DNA from: Verrucomicrobiota bacterium
GTDB lineage: Bacteria > Verrucomicrobiota > Verrucomicrobiae > Chthoniobacterales > UBA10450
Reading direction: 5' to 3'
Assembly: GCA_005887855.1 (NCBI GenBank)
Contig: VBQB01000261.1
Location: 1-12,632 of the forward strand
DNA length: 12,632 nucleotides
The position numbers and the translations under genes were made by a program. Position 1 is the stretch's first letter. Every line of letters starts with the position of its first letter. The notes below the pieces were generated by a model. That model saw nothing but the letters and a program-made list of their open reading frames with translations, ran no database searches and was not told where the DNA came from. Below, one piece after another: positions 8,187-12,632 of the stretch.

Positions 8187-8207
8187 CATCATAAGCCGCT
8201 TATGATG
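8187..8207. other. Strong stem-loop after the permease
   Basis: CATCATAAG (8187-8195), the loop CCG, and CTTATGATG (8199-8207) make a perfect 9-bp stem with a 3-base loop, starting 30 bases after the permease stop codon. There is no run of T after it, so it is not a standard intrinsic terminator. It could end or stabilise the padR-permease transcript or be a protein-binding dyad. Confidence 0.4.
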
Positions 8208-8259
8208 TATGAACGGCGCTGTCAGCGGCGGTGAAGCCAAGCAACCGAGTCGCGTAAAT

Positions 8260-8566
8260 CGGCGATAAATGCCGATGTGCTCGTTAATCTCGCCGTGCAG
8301 AATTTCATCGAGATGCGCGACAAGACCGCGTCGCGCGCGTTTCGCGCGAAGAAAAAACTCGATCACCTGCTTGAATACGGCGTGCCGGAAGCCGCCGGAT
8401 AGACTGCATGGCCGCTCGGACGAACGGAGAGCAATTGGGAAATTGCGAATCAAGCCGCTCGACGCGCGCGGCACCAGGACGGCATCGTCCTTCGCCGGAC
8501 TAATCATCGTGACGATCTCGATCTTAGCGTTGTCGATCTTGCTGTTTGACTTCCAACCGCATTGAT
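8260..8566 (+). pseudogene. Decayed second copy of the kmo 3' end
   Basis: The segment matches the last roughly 93 codons of the intact kmo gene (residues about 359-451). In one frame it reads NADVLVNLAVQNFIEMRDK, then TASRAFRAKKKLDHLLE, against NADALADLAVENFIEMRDK and the matching tail in KMO, followed by a TAG at 8400-8402. In a shifted frame NQAARRARHQDGIV aligns with AKAARRARRQDRIV. In a third frame the C-terminal hydrophobic helix survives (ISILALSILLF). A 96-base stretch (8274-8369 against 4878-4973 approximately) is 74/96 identical by hand count, with a 30-base identical core (8304-8333 against 4908-4937). Many differences are at third codon positions, so the copy was probably a working gene for a long time before decay. 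No upstream part of kmo is recognisable before about 8260. It flanks the padR-permease operon on the side opposite intact kmo. Confidence 0.8.
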
Positions 8567-9134
8567 CCGTGCCTACATAACCGATGATAACGGCACTTTC
8601 AGAATTGCCCATACCGGGTCATCTCGATTTCGCTCGAGGTTGGCGAAGCGGCTTTTGGTCCTAGACCGCACGATTGACATCATTCGGAGCGAGCAATCCA
8701 AAGCGCAAGCGCAGGAACTCATTCACCGAAGCCGAGTCTATAATGTCGCGCTCTACGTCCTGCTAATCGACCGTGACTTGTCGATCCTCAAGACACTGAT
8801 GGTGTCATCCTTCGATCCTTGGCTACTGCGATTCGCAAGTCGGCAAATCGCGCTAACGTTGTACGAGTCATGCGACGACTTAACTACTGTGCTAGGCAAA
8901 GATTTTCGTGATTCCCTCGCTGCCATCGAGTTGAAGGAAATCGATATTAAGGATTTCAACACTGTCTGCAAACGACTCAACGCTTTCAAAAACGAGCATC
9001 ATCAATTCCTTTATCACGATATTCGAAACGCCGTTACCGCACACCGCATGCAAGATTCGTTAAAGTTTCTCCAAGCAATCGAAGCTATTGATCCGCTGCG
9101 CGTGTTCCGCCTTGGTGAGACTTCTACGAAATAA
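8562..9134 (+). CDS. Hypothetical helical protein with HEPN-like R-x5-H motif
   Basis: The product is up to 190 residues. The only starts available near the beginning are TTG codons (8562, 8640, 8652); the first ATG is about residue 80, so the true start is uncertain and the 5' end may have been lost at the junction with the kmo relic. The protein looks almost wholly alpha-helical, with charged and hydrophobic residues alternating, and no membrane segment or signal peptide. Near the C-terminus, IRNAVTAHR (154-162) contains R155-N156 and H161, an R-N-x4-H arrangement like the catalytic motif of HEPN-fold ribonucleases, followed by a helix (MQDSLKFLQAIEAIDP). HEPN proteins are frequent in abortive-infection and toxin systems, but I do not recognise a specific family. 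Base composition is lower in G+C than the neighbours (27 of 60 at 9001-9060, against 37 of 60 at 4741-4800 in kmo). It precedes the deaminase gene by 105 bases on the same strand. Confidence 0.6.
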   Translation: MIRAYITDDNGTFRIAHTGSSRFRSRLAKRLLVLDRTIDIIRSEQSKAQAQELIHRSRVYNVALYVLLIDRDLSILKTLMVSSFDPWLLRFASRQIALTLYESCDDLTTVLGKDFRDSLAAIELKEIDIKDFNTVCKRLNAFKNEHHQFLYHDIRNAVTAHRMQDSLKFLQAIEAIDPLRVFRLGETSTK

Positions 9135-9239
9135 TTGGCCTTCTCCTGGCCTTCGTCACCAAGTCATTACTGCATATGAGTCAGCTCCCGATTGCATTAA
9201 AGGAGATTCTAGCCTCACCGAAATTCGTACGGTCCAAAC

Positions 9240-10319
9240 ATGTACAACCTCACGCCTAGCCAAAAGGAATTGATCTCGAGCATCGTGCGCTTAATTCGAG
9301 AGCGGAAACTCAGCGAAAACTTTACCGTCTTTCGCGATGGCGAAGGAGGAGTGTTTGTACAAAAGCCGCGTGAGAAAACAGGTTTTCGCTTCAGCAATAT
9401 TGGAACTCAAGAATTTGATGCGCTGGCGAGAACCGAGTTGCTGATCGTAGATGTCTTGGAACCACGATTTGGTCTGCTGAACTGCACACTCAGGGGCAAA
9501 GCTTACGAAGCAGTCAACTCCAATTTCGGCTCCCCAGATACCTCTTTCGTAAAACACTTGACGCCGTCCGCGAAGAAAACAATGGAATTAGCGATATCCA
9601 TCGCTAAGCAAGCTGATGCTGAAGACGCTCGTCTGCACCCAAAGGTAGGTGCAGTTCTAGTGCGCGACGATCAGATACTCGCGAGCGCCTTCCGTGGCGA
9701 GCTCGGTCCTGGCGATCATGCCGAATTCACGCTGCTTCAAAAGAAATTGGCCGGTGAAAACCTTAGCGGATCGATCTTGTTCACAACGCTAGAGCCCTGC
9801 ACCGCCAGAAAGGCGCACAAGACTTGTGCAGAGTGGATCGTGGAGAGGAAAGTCGGCTGCGTCTTCGTGGGGATGCTGGATCCTAATCCTCGCATTTATT
9901 CGCTCGGTATTACCCAGCTTCGCGAAAGTGGAGTCGTCATCGAATTCTTTCCTGCCGATCTTCGAGACAAGATTCGGGCAGATAACAGCGCGTTCATTGA
10001 CGCGTTCCGTGCGAATCCCGAGCTCGCCGGCGAGGCTACCTTCAATTTCACGCAAAATGACGGTAAGTATACGATCGGCCACGGGAACTTGCTTTTTGAG
10101 ACGCGATGGTCAAACGCAAGCAACCGCTGCGCGTACGACATGTCATCGCGCGTGCAAACTCCGCATGAGGGAGACGTGGTTGTTTTGCAAAATGACAAGG
10201 AATACTTCGCAGTTCTCAAGATCGTCGATGTAAAAGCACGTAGCCACGGCGACATCTATGACTCCGTCTCCATTGAGTACCGCATTAATCAGGATGGTAG
10301 CGGAACCTTTCGGGAATGA
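9240..10319 (+). CDS. Three-domain protein with RibD-like zinc deaminase core
   Basis: The product is 359 residues; the ATG at 9240 is the only start after the in-frame stop at 9210, with a weak ribosome binding site. Residues 107-255 form a cytidine/RibD-like deaminase domain: HPKVGAVLV (133-141), the zinc and proton-shuttle motif H160-A-E162, and PC-x8-C with C187 and C196, then VGMLDPNPRIYSLGI. The spacing and the DPNP segment resemble the RibD deaminase family more than free-nucleoside deaminases. Residues 1-97 look like a separate winged-helix-type domain (LTPSQKELISSIVRLIRE, ending CTLRGKAYEAV). Residues 265-359 form a third domain with GKYTIGHGNLLFETRWSNAS (275-294). I recall such a domain at the C-terminus of modular TIR-type proteins, where it may sense a ligand; that link is memory and not proof. 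There is no riboflavin reductase domain, so a RibD role is unlikely. The deaminase call is confident; substrate and role (possibly defence) are open. Confidence 0.8.
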   Translation: MYNLTPSQKELISSIVRLIRERKLSENFTVFRDGEGGVFVQKPREKTGFRFSNIGTQEFDALARTELLIVDVLEPRFGLLNCTLRGKAYEAVNSNFGSPDTSFVKHLTPSAKKTMELAISIAKQADAEDARLHPKVGAVLVRDDQILASAFRGELGPGDHAEFTLLQKKLAGENLSGSILFTTLEPCTARKAHKTCAEWIVERKVGCVFVGMLDPNPRIYSLGITQLRESGVVIEFFPADLRDKIRADNSAFIDAFRANPELAGEATFNFTQNDGKYTIGHGNLLFETRWSNASNRCAYDMSSRVQTPHEGDVVVLQNDKEYFAVLKIVDVKARSHGDIYDSVSIEYRINQDGSGTFRE

Positions 10320-10416
10320 TTATGCATGTCGAGAGCCATGCAACATCATCGCGGATTGACGCGCACGTCCGCGACGTGGACTCTTCACACAGGACGCCGC
10401 CGTCAACTTACGCGAA
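10320..10416. other. Convergent intergenic gap with two small dyads
   Basis: Between the convergent deaminase and hydrolase genes lie TGCATG-N8-CATGCA (10323-10342) and CACGTC-CGC-GACGTG (10364-10378). They could act as a shared bidirectional terminator, but neither is followed by a T run, so the assignment is weak. Confidence 0.25.
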
Positions 10417-11028
10417 CTATCTCGATCTGGAGAAGCTGCTCACGCCGCTCGAGCGCGGACGGCGCCGACGCAGCAACCGGCGCACTCCCCACACGATGAG
10501 AATCAATACCGCAACCGCGATAATCGCCAGAGCCAGAAGGTTGTGGATGGGATTGGTAAGAATGTAATTCGAGTGTCGCGCGTAGAAGCCGTTGAAGCCA
10601 TCAAACGCGGCTGGCAACGCTGTTAAATCTTCTCTCGCCAACTCGAGCCGGTGCTCATTGGGATGGTAGTGAGATCCGAATCGGTACGCCTGCCCCGCTG
10701 TGTTCAATTCGATGTGTCCGCCCAGAATATGGGTGAGCGGACGCGTCTTCAGAAAGTCGACAACCCGCAGCGCGCTTTCGCGGTACGCGGCGGCATCTTC
10801 AATCAGCAATCGACCAGGCATCAGGAAATCTCCAGAAAAAAGAATCCCCGTTCTGCTGTCGTAAAATGCCACGTGGGTCTCGTTGTGTCCGGGCGTCGGA
10901 ATTACGTTCACAGTTCGGTCACCCAAATCCAGATGGGCAATCCCGTTTGGCCAGTTTGTGAAACCGAAGAAGCGACGCGAACTGAGGATCGCCGGCGCGA
11001 TGATCCAGGTGCCTGTGGGTATGCGCAA
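10417..11028 (-). pseudogene. C-terminal part of split metallo-beta-lactamase-fold hydrolase
   Basis: The reliably homologous part of this frame begins at about 10977 (RRFFGFTNWPNG); the residues before it are out-of-frame translation of the HTHRHLDH region. It supplies the rest of a metallo-beta-lactamase fold: IAHLDLGDRTVNVIPTPGH with a metal-ligand histidine, TGILFSGDFLMPGR with the bridging aspartate, and THILGGHIELN with the last histidine. A single hydrophobic helix near the C-terminus (NLLALAIIAVAVLILIVWGV) is followed by an arginine-rich end (RRLLRRRRPR), so the enzyme would have been membrane-anchored by its C-terminus. There is no start codon of its own. All metal ligands of the family survive but are divided between two frames. 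Confidence 0.8.
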
Positions 11029-11347
11029 CCAGGAGTGGAAGCTTTTTGTGGTCCTTATCCGGCAATAGTTCCAAGATCGTTTTCGCCAAGGGCATCTCTT
11101 TCGGATCCGCGACGGCGCCGGTATCGATGAGAAGAGCTTTGTCGGAGCCGAGGAGAAGATAGAGAAAATTCGCTTCGAAGTTCGCGCAAGGACTCTGGCG
11201 CAAGATAAAAGTTTGCGGCTCGTAAGTGTGGACTTGAAGGGGATCTTGTGGAGTTAGTTTGCAATCTGGAGCGCCTTCGTTCCAGTGCACATCCAACGAT
11301 CCAGGCACTGGCTGGGACCACGCGTGCGTTGTTGTCAAAAGAAACAT
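10919..11347 (-). pseudogene. N-terminal part of split metallo-beta-lactamase-fold hydrolase
   Basis: The frame starts at the ATG at 11347 (a stop lies two codons upstream) and runs through a probable leader (MFLLTTTHAWSQ), the strand LYLLLGSDKALLIDTGA and the metal-binding motif HTHRHLDHRAGD (109-120). After DPQFA (about residue 124, near 10976) it leaves the family sequence and ends in an unrelated tail. The downstream half continues in another frame from about 10977 (see the entry at 10417-11028). The leader is short for a signal peptide. Family members normally have an extra strand-helix segment between the HxHxDH motif and the RRFFG region, so an out-of-frame deletion of some tens of bases is the likely cause. 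The intact enzyme would be a periplasmic or extracytoplasmic metallo-hydrolase of unknown substrate. Confidence 0.8.
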
Positions 11348-11629
11348 CAGCTAACGATTTTCAAATTGTATCCACATGAAGGAGTTATCCGAGTCGGACC
11401 GGCACTGGGTACGCCACATCGCGCGTTGATGTGCGACCGTGCGGCTTCAGCACGCAATCTCGATTGGCCCTCAAGCTCGAGCGAAGAAAAAGCGCGACCA
11501 GCGGGCTCGGTCGTGACTGAATTGAATTGCCTCCGCGTCTTTGGCTCATTAACTTGCGTCAAAATCCATCTCCCAGCAGTCGCCTGCTCCGGGGATGTAA
11601 ACCAGAACATAAACATCAAAAGGATTACT
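11348..11629. other. Intergenic region between hydrolase and DUF5069 genes
   Basis: These 282 bases lie between two divergently transcribed genes and should hold both promoters. On the minus strand a TACAAT box (11367-11372) sits 20 bases before the hydrolase start but has no matching -35 box. On the plus side I see no clear promoter. No repeat, RNA gene or supported coding region was found. Confidence 0.3.
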
Positions 11630-12073
11630 ATGAGCGAAACCTACGTCCCACTGATAAGCTCCGGCGTTGCCGGTCCACTTGGCGTTGTGCATCTCCCGCG
11701 TCTTTGGCAAAAAGTCTCTCTGGAGGCGACGGGTAAACTTGCTTCCGGCTATCCGGCCGTCGGCAAAGGCTTCGATGCGATGACTCTTGCCGCACTCGGA
11801 CTCGATGAAGAGGCGGTGAGAGATTACATCAAACAGAACAAGCCGACCTATCCACAATTCGAAAATTGGGTAAAGCAAAATGCCAAGTCACTAACCCGGG
11901 AAGCGATCGAGAAGCACAACGCCGCGGTACGCGGTTATAACGCCGATGACGCCACGCGCCAGGGTATTCTGGCAGCGTGCGGCATGAGCGACGACGCTTC
12001 CGCTCCGCGAGACGCGGTGAGCCTGAACAATCTCGACGATTGGTACGAATTTCATCAAGCAGTGCTCAAATAG
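11630..12073 (+). CDS. DUF5069-domain protein
   Basis: The product is 147 residues from the ATG at 11630, which has a good ribosome binding site (AAAAGGA, about 6 bases upstream). The frame is open further upstream to 11285, but that extension has no ribosome binding site and unrelated composition, so I use the internal start. The sequence has the features I associate with DUF5069: LGVVHLPRLWQKV, GYPAVGKGFDAMTLAALGL (39-57), YPQFENWV, and a C-terminal LDDWYEFHQ. It is soluble, with no leader or membrane segment. DUF5069 proteins are small and uncharacterised, and frequent in Verrucomicrobia and Planctomycetes; no function is established and I propose none. The gene stands alone, divergent from the broken hydrolase and upstream of a repeat element. 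Confidence 0.85.
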   Translation: MSETYVPLISSGVAGPLGVVHLPRLWQKVSLEATGKLASGYPAVGKGFDAMTLAALGLDEEAVRDYIKQNKPTYPQFENWVKQNAKSLTREAIEKHNAAVRGYNADDATRQGILAACGMSDDASAPRDAVSLNNLDDWYEFHQAVLK

Positions 12074-12120
12074 TTGAGGGGGCGCGAAAGGTTGGGGCGA
12101 TTGCGAGCCTTACTGGCATC

Positions 12121-12222
12121 AGCCACGGATGAACACGGATTTTCACGGATTAGAGAAACAATCTGGGAACCAGGAAATCAGAAATTTTCCGAATCCGTGT
12201 TTATCTGTGGCGATCTGTGGCT
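12121..12222. repeat. Inverted-repeat element built from CACGGAT decamers
   Basis: Two 31-base arms (12121-12151 and 12192-12222) are imperfect inverted copies, 23 of 31 positions matching by hand count, separated by 40 bases. The left arm is itself three tandem decamer-like units (CCACGGATGA, ACACGGATTT, TCACGGATT); the right arm is the reverse complement of similar units. Elements with this AGCCACGGATGAACACGG sequence are familiar as dispersed intergenic repeats in several environmental bacterial phyla. It lies between the DUF5069 stop and the oxygenase start and could fold into a long hairpin. Confidence 0.75.
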
Positions 12223-12239
12223 AGGATTTATGCCTTCCT

Positions 12240-12632
12240 ATGATCACGGCATTCCGCAAGACGGCTGAAACTTTCGCGGGTGGAGCGAAAACGCTCGAAC
12301 AAAAGTATTTTGTTTCACCGGAGATTTTTGCCGAGGAGCAGGAGAAAATTTTCGCGAAGCAATGGATATTGGTTGGGCATCAGAGTCAGATCGCGGACAC
12401 TGGCGACTACGTCGTCCAGCAAGTTATCGGTGAATCATTAATCGTTATCCGGGACAAAACCGGAGAGATTCGCGGCTTTTACAACGTGTGTCGCCATCGC
12501 GGAACGCGCTTGAAGGAGGACGCATGCGGGCATGCGTCTGCGATTCAATGTCCGTATCACGCGTGGACGTATGCACTCGACGGACGATTGATCGGTGCGC
12601 CGCACATGGACCAGGTTCCAGGTTTTGATAAG
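12240..12632 (+). CDS. Rieske [2Fe-2S] ring-hydroxylating oxygenase alpha subunit, N-terminal part
   Basis: The frame is open from the ATG at 12240 to the window end (131 codons), so only about the first third of the protein is present. It contains a complete Rieske centre: C84-R-H86 (YNVCRHRGTRL) and C104-P-Y-H107 (QCPYHAWTY), with 17 residues between the two pairs, the spacing of aromatic-ring-hydroxylating and related oxygenases. The leader segment FVSPEIFAEEQEKIFAKQW is also typical of the alpha subunits. These enzymes take electrons from a reductase or ferredoxin and oxidise a substrate at a mononuclear iron in the C-terminal domain, which is not visible. The substrate could be an aromatic compound or a quaternary amine, and this cannot be decided here. 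The start is 17 bases after the inverted repeat; an AGGA (12223-12226) is rather far upstream to be an ideal ribosome binding site. Confidence 0.88.
   Translation, partial: MITAFRKTAETFAGGAKTLEQKYFVSPEIFAEEQEKIFAKQWILVGHQSQIADTGDYVVQQVIGESLIVIRDKTGEIRGFYNVCRHRGTRLKEDACGHASAIQCPYHAWTYALDGRLIGAPHMDQVPGFDK

Noticed and set aside
8175..8612. A 145-codon minus-strand frame
   Set aside because: It is antisense to the kmo relic. A similar antisense frame exists opposite intact kmo (4671-4970), so it only mirrors the kmo codon pattern.
9240..10319. Bona fide riboflavin biosynthesis RibD
   Set aside because: The reductase domain is absent, the flanking domains are unrelated, and no other riboflavin gene is nearby.
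11347..11619. A 90-codon minus-strand frame
   Set aside because: It has no recognisable domain and no ribosome binding site, and it fills a promoter region between two divergent genes.
11285..11629. N-terminal extension of the DUF5069 frame
   Set aside because: There is no ribosome binding site or family similarity, and it overlaps the divergent hydrolase start; the ATG at 11630 has a good ribosome binding site.
1..12632. CRISPR arrays, tRNA/rRNA genes, transposases, integrases
   Set aside because: No spaced identical repeats of CRISPR type, no tRNA-like folds and no mobile-element proteins were seen in any frame examined.

Overview
The window (12,632 bases) looks like chromosomal DNA of an uncultured soil bacterium. 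Verrucomicrobia (Chthoniobacterales-like) is the best guess and Acidobacteria the alternative. The guess rests on the gene repertoire: a PadR regulator paired with a giant FtsX/MacB-type orphan permease (the ADOP arrangement), a DUF5069 protein, a bacterial kynurenine 3-monooxygenase, and an intergenic inverted repeat built from CACGGAT decamers. None of this is proof of taxonomy.

Layout. (1) Positions 1-2429 hold a divergent pair for cell-surface sugar transfer: a multi-spanning GT-C/GT39-like membrane protein on the minus strand, running off the left edge, and a membrane-anchored family 2 glycosyltransferase on the plus strand. (2) Positions 2472-3639 hold two minus-strand genes: a YciI-like protein with a signal peptide and a MOSC-domain protein (YiiM type). 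(3) Positions 3792-8566 hold an intact kmo gene, then a padR-permease operon behind a repeat-rich operator region, then a decayed second copy of the kmo 3' end. The permease is broken by an apparent out-of-frame deletion. (4) Positions 8562-10319 form a lower-GC island with two plus-strand genes. One is an orphan helical protein carrying an R-x5-H motif like that of HEPN ribonucleases. The other is a three-part protein with a RibD-like zinc deaminase core flanked by two unusual accessory domains. This is the best candidate here for an undescribed system, possibly defence related. (5) Positions 10417-11347 (minus) hold a metallo-beta-lactamase-fold hydrolase with a C-terminal membrane anchor, also split between two frames by an apparent deletion. 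(6) Positions 11630-12632 hold a DUF5069 gene, an inverted-repeat element, and the N-terminal third of a Rieske oxygenase that runs off the right edge.

How the genes work together. The GT2 and GT-C proteins plausibly form a donor-synthesis and transfer pair. The PadR protein probably represses its own operon with the permease. The deaminase and the HEPN-like gene may be one functional unit. The remaining genes look like single housekeeping or catabolic genes. Two broken genes and one gene relic within about 6 kb suggest a locus in decay or under rearrangement. No tRNA, rRNA, CRISPR array, transposase or integrase was seen.
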